DNA of 64,000 bases, taken from Hymenobacter crusticola. GTDB taxonomy: Bacteria > Bacteroidota > Bacteroidia > Cytophagales > Hymenobacteraceae. The position numbers and the translations under genes were made by a program. The stretch spans positions 186,001-250,000 of the forward strand of contig NZ_MTSE01000003.1 of assembly GCF_002154225.1 (NCBI RefSeq). Reading direction: 5' to 3'. Numbering within the stretch: position 1 is the stretch's first letter; each line of letters opens with the position of its first letter. The notes under the pieces were generated by a model. It was not told the origin of the DNA, ran no database searches, and saw nothing but the letters and a program-made list of their open reading frames with translations. Shown piece after piece: positions 27,107-35,052 of the stretch.

Positions 27107-27204
27107 AGCAGCCAGTAGCGCGAAGCTTCGCCCCGCGTAAGGTAGAACAACAGGCTGCCAGGCAGAGGTTCTATCGGCTGATCAAGGCTGCGCCAATTGC
27201 CTCG

Positions 27205-27861
27205 CTACGCCACAAAAAGATTGCGGCTTACCTCGGCTGATATTAACGTCTTGCGTTGTTTGTCTACTCTGATTTCCAGCGAGTTATCGAACATGGCTTT
27301 GTCCAATACTTCAATACGAGTACCTAAGCCTAGCCCTGCCTTATCAAGGTATTGGAGAAACTGCGGCGAGGTGTTTCGGACTGCTACCAAGGTGCCGCAG
27401 TCGCCAGGATTGAGGTCAGCGAGCAGGCGGTTGGGAGGCCGCCGCATGTTGCCGTCTTCCGTTGGAATGGGGTCGCCATGGGGGTCGATTTGAGGAAAGC
27501 CCAGAAACTCATCGAGGCGGCTAATGAGTAGCGGCGACTGGAGGTGCTCCATTTCCTCGGCTACATCGTGCACCTCATCCCAGCTAAACCCTAGCTTCTG
27601 CACCAAAAATACTTCCCACAGCCGGTGCTTCCGGATGGTGAGCAGGGCCACCTGTTGGCCTTCGCGCGTGAGCGATACGCCGCGGTAGCGTTGGTAGTGT
27701 AGCAGGCCTTTTTCCCCGAGGCGGCGCAGCATATCCGTCACCGAGGCCGCCCGCGTTTGCAGCACGTCCGCAATGCGGTTGGTGCTGACCTCGGTGCCGG
27801 GCTCCGCCTCTGAAAGCTTATAGATGGCCTTTAAATAATTTTCCTCGGTGTGGCTAGGCAT
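27205..27861 (-). CDS. DtxR/MntR-family metal-dependent repressor with FeoA domain
   Basis: Iron- or manganese-sensing transcription repressor. The N-terminal winged helix (about 1-65: MPSHTEENYLKAIYKLSE, TRAASVTDMLRRLGEKGLLH) is followed by the dimerisation/metal-binding domain (about 70-135), which carries the ligands Glu/His in RKHRLWEVFLVQKLGFSWDE and EEMEHL. A FeoA/SH3-like domain (about 145-218: LADLNPGDCGTLVAVRNTSP) completes it. At 218 residues it is complete. No transporter is adjacent, so its regulon lies elsewhere. Fe versus Mn preference cannot be decided. Confidence 0.92.
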   Translation of the reverse strand: MPSHTEENYLKAIYKLSEAEPGTEVSTNRIADVLQTRAASVTDMLRRLGEKGLLHYQRYRGVSLTREGQQVALLTIRKHRLWEVFLVQKLGFSWDEVHDVAEEMEHLQSPLLISRLDEFLGFPQIDPHGDPIPTEDGNMRRPPNRLLADLNPGDCGTLVAVRNTSPQFLQYLDKAGLGLGTRIEVLDKAMFDNSLEIRVDKQRKTLISAEVSRNLFVA

Positions 27862-27883
27862 TTCTTTCTGTGTAAAACTAAAA

Positions 27884-27975
27884 CGTCATGCTGAGCGTGC
27901 CGAAGCATCTCTACCGCGCAGTGGTAATTAGATTTACTTTGGCAGTAAAGATGCTTCGGTACGCTCAGCATGACG
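27884..27975. repeat. Inverted repeat, family B copy 2
   Basis: The arms 27884-27914 and 27945-27975 are near-perfect reverse complements (CGTCATGCTGAGCGTGCCGA and the matching right arm). It is the same family as 10583-10675, with a different loop. It occupies most of the gap between the fabH-like gene and the dtxR gene and may act as a terminator or mRNA-end stabiliser for the former's neighbourhood. Confidence 0.85.
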
Positions 27976-27999
27976 TGCTGACAAGGCTTACCACCGAGG

Positions 28000-29010
28000 T
28001 TACCACTTAATTAAAGCAGAAGCCCAGGTGAAGCCCGAACCAAAGGCCGCTAGGCACACCAGGTCGCCGGGCTTAACGCGGCCTTCCTGTACGGCTTCGC
28101 TCAACGCAATTGGGATGGAAGCGGCCGTGGTGTTGCCATAACGCTGAATATTGCTGAAGATTTTGTCGTCCGTGAGGCCCATCTTCTGCTGCACGTACTG
28201 CGTGATGCGCAAGTTGGCTTGGTGCGGAATGAGCATATCGATGTCCTGAGGCTGGTAGCCGTTCTGGTCGAGGGCTTCCTTGATGACCTGTGGGAAGCGC
28301 ACCACGGCGTGCTTAAACACGTTTTGGCCGTTCATGTATGGGTACATGTCGGGCTCATTTTCAATGGCTACCTGTACACGGTTTTCGCGGTTCGAGCCAG
28401 GCTCTTTCACGATCAGCTCCTCGGCGTGCTCGCCCTGGGAGTGCAGGTGCGTGCTCAGGATACCGTGACCCTCCCGGGTGCTGGGCCGCAGTACCACGGC
28501 ACCGGCGCCATCCCCAAAAATAACGGACACGGCGCGGCCACGCGTCGATTTATCCAAGCCCGAGGAGTGAATCTCGGAGCCCACGACCAGCACTGTATCG
28601 TACATGCCCGTCTTGATGAACTGGTCGGCCATCGAGAGGGAGTAAATGAAGCCGGAGCACTGGTTGCGCACGTCGAAGGCGGGGGTGGTGCCTTTCATGC
28701 CCATTTCGCGCTGCAACAGCACGCCCGAGCCGGGAAACACGTAATCGGGCGACAGGGTCGCGAATACGATGAGTTGCACGTCGTCGGGGGTGAGGCCGGC
28801 CGCGTCGAGGGCGCGCTGCGCGGCTTTGGCGCCCATGTTGGAAGTAGTATCAACGCCCTCCGTAAACCAGCGGCGCTCCTGAATGCCGGTCCGCTCCTGA
28901 ATCCACGCGTCGGAGGTTTCCATAAGTTGTTCAATGTCCGCGTTGCGGACTACACGGTCGGGAACGTAATGGCCGACGCCAGCAATTTCGGAATAACGGA
29001 GAGAGGACAT
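28000..29010 (-). CDS. fabH: 3-oxoacyl-ACP synthase III (KAS III)
   Basis: Condensing enzyme starting fatty-acid (or related polyketide-like) chains from acyl-CoA and malonyl-ACP. The triad is visible: Cys118 in VRNQCSGFIYSLSM, His in MLIPHQANLRI and Asn in YGNTTAASIPIAL. The C-terminal glycine-rich block LVCLAAFGSGFTWASALIKW is typical. Its 336 residues are standard. Bacteroidota often carry several FabH paralogues and this one is not next to plsX or fab genes, so it may be a secondary copy; the symbol denotes family. Confidence 0.9.
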   Translation of the reverse strand: MSSLRYSEIAGVGHYVPDRVVRNADIEQLMETSDAWIQERTGIQERRWFTEGVDTTSNMGAKAAQRALDAAGLTPDDVQLIVFATLSPDYVFPGSGVLLQREMGMKGTTPAFDVRNQCSGFIYSLSMADQFIKTGMYDTVLVVGSEIHSSGLDKSTRGRAVSVIFGDGAGAVVLRPSTREGHGILSTHLHSQGEHAEELIVKEPGSNRENRVQVAIENEPDMYPYMNGQNVFKHAVVRFPQVIKEALDQNGYQPQDIDMLIPHQANLRITQYVQQKMGLTDDKIFSNIQRYGNTTAASIPIALSEAVQEGRVKPGDLVCLAAFGSGFTWASALIKW

Positions 29011-29117
29011 AAGCTAGGTTCGTTGGGCGGGTGGAATAGGGAGGAAAGTCAGTCGAAACTACAGAAAGTAAACAACAATTGGCTTTTGGGTGACAAGCGG
29101 GCGGCAAAGGTCGGGAG

Positions 29118-30272
29118 TTACGGCAGAGAATCCACTATTTGCCACAATTTCGCTGTTTCTGTTTGCCAGAAGGCTTCCTGCGGGATACCATCGGGATAAA
29201 ATGCGCGCCCGGCCAAGAAATCAGCTATGCCGCTAGGAGGAAACCCTTCGGCGAACGGAACAGTGGCCCCCGCTTTATACCGACGTACCAGTTCTTGCCA
29301 CAGCGGGTTTTTCGGAATTAACACGGGCAGGCCGGAGGCTAGGTATTCGTAGAGCTTAGTGGGGATGCAGTCCCAGGAGCTAGGGTGCGGACGGTAAGGC
29401 AGCAGCCCAAGATGGCTCCGCCCAATTTCGCGCACGATGTCGCGGTGCGAAACAAGCGTATCGCCGCCAACCACCCGAAGCCAGCTACTATGTGTTACGG
29501 CGATTTCGCGCAGGTAGCGTTGTTCCTCCGGCTGCTGGCAAAAACCAATAATCGTTAGTTCTACTTGCGGCCAAGCACTACGCAATGCGCTGGCAAACGC
29601 AACGGCCTCGTACACCCCGTTCAGCTTCGAAATAGTGCCCGAAAACAACAAGCGAAGCGGTTCCCCCACTACCGGCAGCGAGCGGTTCGCGCAAGCTACC
29701 GGTTCGCCCGGCTGCGGCTCGTACTTGTTTTCCAGCACCACTGTATGCGCGGGCGTGGCAAATGGCAGCTCGTCGGCGTAGCTGCGTTCCGCTAGAATAA
29801 GCTTGGCCGCGCGCCCGGCGGCGGCAGTTTCCACCCAGCGCACTAGCCCCGCCAACGTCCGACGCACCCAGCTAGGGTACACTTGTTGGGTCTGAATGTT
29901 GAGGGCGTAGTTCTCGCGCACGTCGTAGAGGAAGCTGCGGCCCCGACCTAGGCCACGCCATAGCAGCGTGAGCGGCAATAATTCCGGCGCGTGTACGATT
30001 ACCAACCTTGGTTTCAACTGGCGCAACAGCTGCCAATAGCGCCATTGGGCTGCTAGCCGGCCTAGGCTCAGGCGTGAGCCGGCCAGCAGTTCGTGCGTCT
30101 GCAGATTTGCAGGGGCATTGGCAGGCCTAGGTGCCCGCCGCCCGGCCACGTGCACCGTTAGCTCGGGCCTACTTGCCAAGGTGCGCCCAAACTTGCCGAA
30201 CATGCGCGTGTCGTCCAAGGGTTTCAGCACGGAAGCCAGGAGCAAGGAGGAAGGCGCCATGGTTGCGGCCAA
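29118..30272 (-). CDS. Glycosyltransferase, GT-B fold (GT4-like)
   Basis: Cytoplasmic or membrane-associated glycosyltransferase, probably for a surface polysaccharide. The N-terminal Rossmann domain holds LKPRLVIVHAPELLPLTLLW and FLYDVRENYALN. The C-terminal nucleotide-sugar domain has LLFSGTISKLNGVYEAVAFA, LTIIGFCQQPEE, HLGLLPYRPHPSSWDCIPTK and LYEYLASGLPVLIPKNPLW, the usual acceptor-to-donor arrangement. The length is 384 residues. No other glycosyltransferase is adjacent, so the pathway is unknown. It is separated from fabH by 107 bases on the same strand. Confidence 0.85.
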   Translation of the reverse strand: MAATMAPSSLLLASVLKPLDDTRMFGKFGRTLASRPELTVHVAGRRAPRPANAPANLQTHELLAGSRLSLGRLAAQWRYWQLLRQLKPRLVIVHAPELLPLTLLWRGLGRGRSFLYDVRENYALNIQTQQVYPSWVRRTLAGLVRWVETAAAGRAAKLILAERSYADELPFATPAHTVVLENKYEPQPGEPVACANRSLPVVGEPLRLLFSGTISKLNGVYEAVAFASALRSAWPQVELTIIGFCQQPEEQRYLREIAVTHSSWLRVVGGDTLVSHRDIVREIGRSHLGLLPYRPHPSSWDCIPTKLYEYLASGLPVLIPKNPLWQELVRRYKAGATVPFAEGFPPSGIADFLAGRAFYPDGIPQEAFWQTETAKLWQIVDSLP

Positions 30273-30344
30273 AGAAGCTAGGTAGGTTTAACAGAACCAA
30301 AACGGGTGGCTAAGTTACCACCGAACTTTCTCTGCCAACATAAA

Positions 30345-30381
30345 AGCCGGGAAGTGCTACTACGGTAGCGCCTCCCGGCTA
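30345..30381 (-). terminator. Probable terminator after the T9SS metalloprotease gene
   Basis: AGCCGGGA pairs with TCCCGGCT and TGCTAC with GTAGCG (one wobble) around a small internal bulge, 63 bases past the minus-strand stop. Modest T run. Confidence 0.5.
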
Positions 30382-30443
30382 GGTGTATCGGCGGAAGCAT
30401 ACCCCCTTCAACAGGAGGCCGCCTGCCGTGCGGTACGCACTTG

Positions 30444-31649
30444 TCACTCAACAAGCAGGCGGCGTACGCCGTGCGCCGCACCCACTTGCACGTGTACGAC
30501 ATACATCCCTTGGGCTAACCCCGACAGGGCTAGCTCCTGACGCAAGCCCCCAGCCGATAAGGCTCCCGCCTGAGTGCGTACCGTGCGCCCAAGAGCGTCG
30601 ATCAGTGTGAGGGTAGCTTGGGTGGCGCCGGGCCTGGCGGGAAGCTGCACCGTAACGCTTGTGCGGGCTGGGTTTGGACTCAGACTTAATTCTGCCAGCG
30701 GCTCCGACGAGTGCGCTGCCAATAGAATATTGCAAGAAGTGGGGCCACTGGCGGGGCTTTGCGCCGTGAAGAAAGGACTTTGGTTTAGCGTGGCCTGCTC
30801 ACTAGCGCGCAGGTAAGTAGCGGGGTACGGAATGTAGCCCAGCCACATCAGGTCGTTGTAGTCGCAAGTGCTCTGGCCTTCGTCGCAACCGGGCGGATGG
30901 GGTAAGCCGAAAGCATGACCTAGCTCGTGGCCTAGGCCGCCCACCCACCGGCAGGGCGGGTACTGCACCGGCTCCGGCTCATTGGGGCACATGCGGATGG
31001 CTGGTTGGCCCACGAGTCCGCGCAAGTCGTTGGAGTTAACGACCAATACCCCGCCACCGCCGCACCCGCCGCATTGACCACAGGTTGATTCGGCGTCGAT
31101 GTAGATGGCGTACACGTAGTTGGGGTCGTAGTAAGTGCCGCCGGTGAGCGCAAAAACATCCTGGGCCGCATTGTAGTAGAATTGGGCGAAGGTCGAGCCA
31201 TTGGGGTTTGTTTGGTACCAGGAAACTGGGTGCGTAGTCTGATACGTCTCGACCACGGGCGAGTGCAGGGTGAAGGTTTTCGTGTTGCCGAGTTGCTGCT
31301 GGTACCAGCGCCGCAGGTCGCGGGCTGCATTGGCAATGGCACCGGCATAAACCGGGTTGATGGTTCGGTCGCTCGGTACCAAATAAATAAGCCGAACTTC
31401 CGGCGTAATCGCGCCCGTACGGGCCACCTGTAGGCCCGCTAGCTTTCCAATAAGATCAGCACCCGGCTTGCTCAGCGCCTCGGGGCGGCACCAGTGCAAA
31501 TCATTGGGCGCAGGCGGCGTGGCCGAGCCTTGCTGAGCCGAGGTGAAGTGCCCCAGGAACAGCAAAAAAAGCAACGCAACTAGTCGGAACAGTCGCCCAG
31601 AATAAACCGGCCGACCTAGCGTATGAGCGCTAGCTGACGAGTAAGCCAT
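30444..31649 (-). CDS. Zinc metalloprotease with T9SS sorting domain
   Basis: Secreted metzincin-type protease (pappalysin M43 or similar). Hydrophobic N-terminal signal (about 20-38, ending TSAQQ). The catalytic zinc site is HELGHAFGLPH (His241, Glu242, His245, His251), followed by PPGC. An unusual Cys/Gly cluster (CGQCGGCGGGG, 190-200) lies before the active site. The last 80 residues are a type A T9SS C-terminal domain (LSLSPNPARTSVTVQLP ... LSGLAQGMYVVHV ... RRLLVE), so it is predicted to cross the outer membrane by T9SS and lose this tail. It is 33 bases upstream of nothing recognised: the gene before it encodes an unknown secreted protein. Confidence 0.88.
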   Translation of the reverse strand: MAYSSASAHTLGRPVYSGRLFRLVALLFLLFLGHFTSAQQGSATPPAPNDLHWCRPEALSKPGADLIGKLAGLQVARTGAITPEVRLIYLVPSDRTINPVYAGAIANAARDLRRWYQQQLGNTKTFTLHSPVVETYQTTHPVSWYQTNPNGSTFAQFYYNAAQDVFALTGGTYYDPNYVYAIYIDAESTCGQCGGCGGGGVLVVNSNDLRGLVGQPAIRMCPNEPEPVQYPPCRWVGGLGHELGHAFGLPHPPGCDEGQSTCDYNDLMWLGYIPYPATYLRASEQATLNQSPFFTAQSPASGPTSCNILLAAHSSEPLAELSLSPNPARTSVTVQLPARPGATQATLTLIDALGRTVRTQAGALSAGGLRQELALSGLAQGMYVVHVQVGAAHGVRRLLVE

Positions 31650-31682
31650 AGCGAACAGAGGCTGGAGCAGGGTGGCGGATGA

Positions 31683-32714
31683 CTATTTGCGGGGCATCAC
31701 ATCCGCCACCAAATCATCGTAGTACACGTTCATGCGGCTTTGAACATTTCTGCCCAGCACAATGGTCGGGGGCGGAGCTACGGCCGTGCCTCCATAGCTC
31801 AGGTCCGTTTCGAAGTAGGGCGGCTTGCTGAACATCCCGGCGTTGTGCTTCATGTACTCGGCTGCATAGTCGCCTAGCTTCGGGTAGTCTTCAATCAGCA
31901 GCGAAGCCACGCACAGGTTCTCTAGTAAGGCACTAGCAATGCGCTTGTTGATCTCGCTTTTCTTGTCTTCCCAATTAGCGCGGGCCAAGTGCTGGGTCCA
32001 GGTAGTGGATAAGGCTTGTACCTTCGCTTTGTCCACGGGCGCCTTGCCGTCGAGCAAGGCTTTGAGCTCGTTCGTTGTTTTGTTGATGTCTGCGTAGGCC
32101 GGCGCTGTGCCTTCTACTGTGTTGAGGGTCAGGCCCGCTTTATAGTCGTGGGGATTCAAAGCGAAATCAGCGCGCCGCATCATAGATTCTAGCAGTTGCC
32201 GGCTTTTCTCGCCTGCAAAGGCATTGTTCATATAAGCTTCCAAATCACGCATGTTTGTGAAGGATTGCGTGTTCATGACCCCCTCCGTTTTACGGTAGTC
32301 AGCGAGTATTTCGTCGGTTTTGGGGTCGCGCAGCTCATAGCCAAACTCCCCGCTGTAGTTGAGGGTGTAAAACACCTCGTAGCTGTTGCGGGTGCTACTC
32401 TGATTAAGCTTGCGTCCGGTCACGTACAGGTTCTTCGCCGTGAGGCGCAGCAGCAGGTTGCCGTCGGACTTCTGGTAAGTAAGGCCTTGCAAAACGGGCC
32501 GGGTACTCACGTTCATCACCAGGTTGCCTAGGTCATATTCTACCGAGTAAGTAGCGTATTTGGGCTTTAGCATCACGCTAGGCGTTTTGTGAAAGGTCGT
32601 CCAGAATAGTTCGTCTTGTACCTTCTGGGCCTGGGCCGGCAGGGCTGCGATGCTTGCCAGACCAAGTAGTGATAGGCAGCAGAATAACATGTGCTTTAGT
32701 AGAGCTTTTCTCAT
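31683..32714 (-). CDS. Hypothetical exported protein, 343 aa
   Basis: No recognised family. A signal peptide (about 1-29, ending LPAQAQ) is followed by a beta-rich N-terminal half (YATYSVEYDLGNLVMNVSTR, LLLRLTAKNLYVTGRKL) and a helical C-terminal half (TNELKALLDGKAPVDKAKVQ). It ends with a basic PRK and lacks a T9SS tail. It is 33 bases upstream of the metalloprotease on the same strand, so the two are probably co-transcribed. It could be a partner or substrate of that protease, but nothing in the sequence proves this. Confidence 0.75.
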   Translation of the reverse strand: MRKALLKHMLFCCLSLLGLASIAALPAQAQKVQDELFWTTFHKTPSVMLKPKYATYSVEYDLGNLVMNVSTRPVLQGLTYQKSDGNLLLRLTAKNLYVTGRKLNQSSTRNSYEVFYTLNYSGEFGYELRDPKTDEILADYRKTEGVMNTQSFTNMRDLEAYMNNAFAGEKSRQLLESMMRRADFALNPHDYKAGLTLNTVEGTAPAYADINKTTNELKALLDGKAPVDKAKVQALSTTWTQHLARANWEDKKSEINKRIASALLENLCVASLLIEDYPKLGDYAAEYMKHNAGMFSKPPYFETDLSYGGTAVAPPPTIVLGRNVQSRMNVYYDDLVADVMPRK

Positions 32715-32985
32715 GGCAGTAGCGTGAATATGTGGAAGAATGGATGTGCTTTTGGATACGAGTTATAGCGTGATAAACTGGGCCGACCTAGCCTACCCGA
32801 AGCCCCCTCGTTTGGCTCGACTCGCTTCATCACGAGGAGGCTCTAGTGCGTTAAAATTCTTTTAAAATAGGTATCATAACCAATACCCATTTTTAAGTAA
32901 TTTTCACACGTTACCCTTTTATTATCAGCACTTTTACGAGTAGTGTATAACATATTTTATACGCTTAGCTAACGAGAGCTTCCGA
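32715..32985. promoter_or_regulatory. AT-rich divergent control region
   Basis: 271 bases between the divergent 343-residue gene and the PAS-LuxR gene. The right half (about 32850-32965) is AT-rich, with several TTTTA/TAAAA runs and a TATAACATATTTTATA near 32944, unlike the surroundings. No gene is seen. Confidence 0.5.
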
Positions 32986-33729
32986 ATGGCGAATTCTTAC
33001 ACACCGGCCCTTGGGGTTGTGCGGGATGCATGGCGCACGATCCACCCTGAGGGCGATAGGGAGCAGCCCAGGCAGTCGGCCGCCGACGCTGCTCGGGCCG
33101 TGACTGAGTACTTGCTCAACAAGCAGTTCCTGCTGGCTTATGATGTACGGGCGCAGCAAACCGTCTTTATCGGCGCCGGCGTGGAGCTAGTGCTGGGCAT
33201 CGAGCCCCACGCGTTCAGCATGGAGGACCTGTACGAGCGCCTGCACCCCGACGATGCCCCGCTGGTGGCGCACGCTACGGCACTGGCCGCCGAGTTTTCG
33301 CAGGAGCTAGGTCCTGCCTGCCACGATCAAGTGTTTAGCGTCGATTACCGGCTGCGCCACCGAGCGGGACATTACGTGCGGGTGTTACGCCAAAGCTTTG
33401 TGTTGCAGCTCGACGCGGAGGGGACCCCAGTAGTAATTGGAGGCGTTTACACCGATATCACGCATCACAAGCGTACCCACGAGGTACGCTTTCATGGCAG
33501 CCATCCTGGCTTTGCCGCTTGGCTTACGCAACGAGTTCAACGCACCGAAACCGACTTAAGTCGCCGCGAGCAGCAAGTGCTCGATCTGGTATTGGAGGGG
33601 CTTAGTTCAGCGGAAATCGCCGATCGGCTGTGCGTGAGCCGCCATACGGTGAACACCCATCGGCGCAACATTCACCGCAAAGAGCCCGCCCGCGACCTGA
33701 GCCGTCTGCTCCAGCACCTCGACGTGTGA
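32986..33729 (+). CDS. PAS-domain LuxR-type transcription regulator
   Basis: Cytoplasmic regulator with a sensor PAS domain (about 45-165: FLLAYDVRAQQTVFIGAGVE, MEDLYERLHPDD, GGVYTDITHHK) and a C-terminal LuxR/NarL helix-turn-helix (about 190-247: LSRREQQVLDLVLEGLSSAE, IADRLCVSRHTVNTHRRNIH). No receiver domain or transmembrane segment is present, so it probably responds to an internal small molecule or redox signal. It stands alone, divergent from the secreted-protein/metalloprotease pair, which are plausible targets (inference). Confidence 0.88.
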   Translation: MANSYTPALGVVRDAWRTIHPEGDREQPRQSAADAARAVTEYLLNKQFLLAYDVRAQQTVFIGAGVELVLGIEPHAFSMEDLYERLHPDDAPLVAHATALAAEFSQELGPACHDQVFSVDYRLRHRAGHYVRVLRQSFVLQLDAEGTPVVIGGVYTDITHHKRTHEVRFHGSHPGFAAWLTQRVQRTETDLSRREQQVLDLVLEGLSSAEIADRLCVSRHTVNTHRRNIHRKEPARDLSRLLQHLDV

Positions 33730-33818
33730 GCCTGGCTCGAACCCGTGATTGGCAAGGTGCCAACCTAGGTTTGCGGCGGTTGGGGTGAGATTGGGCGGGG
33801 AAGTACGACCAGACGTGC

Positions 33819-33826
33819 TAGCTTTG
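33819..33826 (+). promoter_or_regulatory. Candidate -7 promoter element for dapD
   Basis: TAGCTTTG fits TAnnTTTG exactly, 30 bases before the dapD ATG. A TTG at 33791-33793 could be a slightly far -33 element. Confidence 0.5.
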
Positions 33827-33856
33827 CCGTTCATTTCGTCTTGTGTAAGATTTCTC

Positions 33857-34684
33857 ATGAACACCGACCTCCAAAGCATTATTGAAGCGGCCTGGAATGA
33901 CCGCAGCCTGCTTCAGCAAGCCACCACCACCGACGCCATTCACGCCGTTATCGAAGAGCTCGACAAAGGCCGTTTGCGCGTAGCGCAGCCCATCGAGGGC
34001 AAAGAAGGCGAGTGGCAGGTAAATGACTGGGTGAAGAAAGCCGTCATCCTGTACTTTCCTATTCAGCAGATGGAAACCATTGAGCTGAAGCCTTTTGAGT
34101 ACCGCGACAAAATGCGCCTCAAGACCGACTACGCCAGCCAAGGCGTGCGCGTGGTGCCGCCCGCAACGGCCCGCTACGGCGCTTACCTAGCTTCTGGCGT
34201 TATCCTGATGCCGAGCTACACCAACATTGGCGCCTATGTGGGCGAGGGCACGATGGTCGACACCTGGGCGACCGTGGGCTCGTGCGCGCAGATTGGTAAA
34301 GGCGTCCACCTGAGCGGCGGCGTGGGCATCGGCGGCGTGCTGGAGCCCGTGCAAGCGGCTCCGGTGATTGTGGAAGATGGCGCTTTCATTGGCTCGCGTA
34401 GCATCCTAGTAGAAGGTTGCCACATCGGCAAAGAAGCTGTAATTGGCGCCGGCGTGACCATCACGGGTAGCACCAAGATCATCGACGTGACGGGACCCGA
34501 GCCCAAGGAGTACCGCGGCATAGTGCCCGCGCGCTCGGTGGTTATTCCGGGTTCGTACGCCAAGCAATTCCCGGCAGGTGAGTTCCACGTACCGTGCGCT
34601 CTCATCATCGGTCAGCGCAAGGCCAGCACCGACCTGAAGACGTCGCTCAACGACGCCCTGCGCGAGAACGACGTAGCCGTCTGA
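33857..34684 (+). CDS. dapD: 2,3,4,5-tetrahydropyridine-2,6-dicarboxylate N-succinyltransferase
   Basis: Succinyl-transfer step of lysine/diaminopimelate synthesis. From ATG 33857 (MNTDLQSIIEAAWNDR) it has 275 residues, the family length. The N-terminal helical domain is followed by left-handed beta-helix hexapeptide repeats (GVILMPSYTNIGAYVGEGTM, VEDGAFIGSRSILVEGCHIG, AVIGAGVTITGSTKI) and a C-terminal cap ending LNDALRENDVAV. An earlier in-frame start at 33749 would begin before the promoter-like element and is rejected. Its stop codon lies inside the first bases of repeat family A. Confidence 0.96.
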   Translation: MNTDLQSIIEAAWNDRSLLQQATTTDAIHAVIEELDKGRLRVAQPIEGKEGEWQVNDWVKKAVILYFPIQQMETIELKPFEYRDKMRLKTDYASQGVRVVPPATARYGAYLASGVILMPSYTNIGAYVGEGTMVDTWATVGSCAQIGKGVHLSGGVGIGGVLEPVQAAPVIVEDGAFIGSRSILVEGCHIGKEAVIGAGVTITGSTKIIDVTGPEPKEYRGIVPARSVVIPGSYAKQFPAGEFHVPCALIIGQRKASTDLKTSLNDALRENDVAV

Positions 34685-34920
34685 ACCACGGATTCGGTCG
34701 GATTAGTCGGATTTCACGGATTTTGTGGACGGCTCCCAAACAGAGCACGACTTTCAAACAACAAGAGGCATCCCAATTGGGATGCCTCTTGTTGTTTGGA
34801 GCGCTACAAAGCGCAGATCTGAAAGGCCACCCAACCCGATTAATCCGGATGAACCGCAGTGCAGAAGTACGTCCACAAAATCCACAAAATCCGACTAATC
34901 CGACCGAATCCGTGGTTCAG
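34681..34920. repeat. Repeat family A: 51-bp arms in inverted orientation around a terminator
   Basis: The left arm 34681-34731 and the right arm 34870-34920 are reverse complements at all but about 3 of 51 positions. Each arm is itself made of four CGGATT hexamers spaced 9-10 bases apart. Between them lies the palindromic terminator at 34755-34798. The left arm begins on the dapD stop codon (TGA 34682-34684). A third copy lies at 43258-43308. Confidence 0.9.
34755..34798. terminator. Perfect 22-bp palindromic terminator after dapD
   Basis: CAAACAACAAGAGGCATCCC and its exact reverse complement meet at AATT with no extra loop. It lies inside the family A inverted repeat. Confidence 0.8.
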
Positions 34921-34961
34921 ACTCTAATGCCCTTCTAACATCAGTCGGCTACCGGCGGAGC

Positions 34962-34969
34962 TACCTTTG
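34962..34969 (+). promoter_or_regulatory. Candidate -7 promoter element for the two-component system
   Basis: TACCTTTG, an exact TAnnTTTG match, 83 bases before the response-regulator ATG, leaving an untranslated leader of about 75 bases. Confidence 0.5.
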
Positions 34970-35052
34970 TCTCAGCAACCTAGCTTGGTAGATGACGGGT
35001 CAGGGCTGGTTGTACGTAGTGAATATATGCGTGTACCGTCAGATAGTAGTCT

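Larger units (their letters stand above)
34685..35052. other. Gap: repeat-flanked terminator and promoter of the metal-response operon
   Basis: 368 bases without a gene. It contains most of repeat family A and its inner terminator. After 34921 comes the leader of the response-regulator gene, with the promoter element at 34962. Confidence 0.7.

Noticed and set aside
28219..29199. 326-codon plus-strand frame over fabH
   Set aside because: Antisense shadow of a clear KAS III gene; the translation is low-complexity Gly/Val/His-rich.
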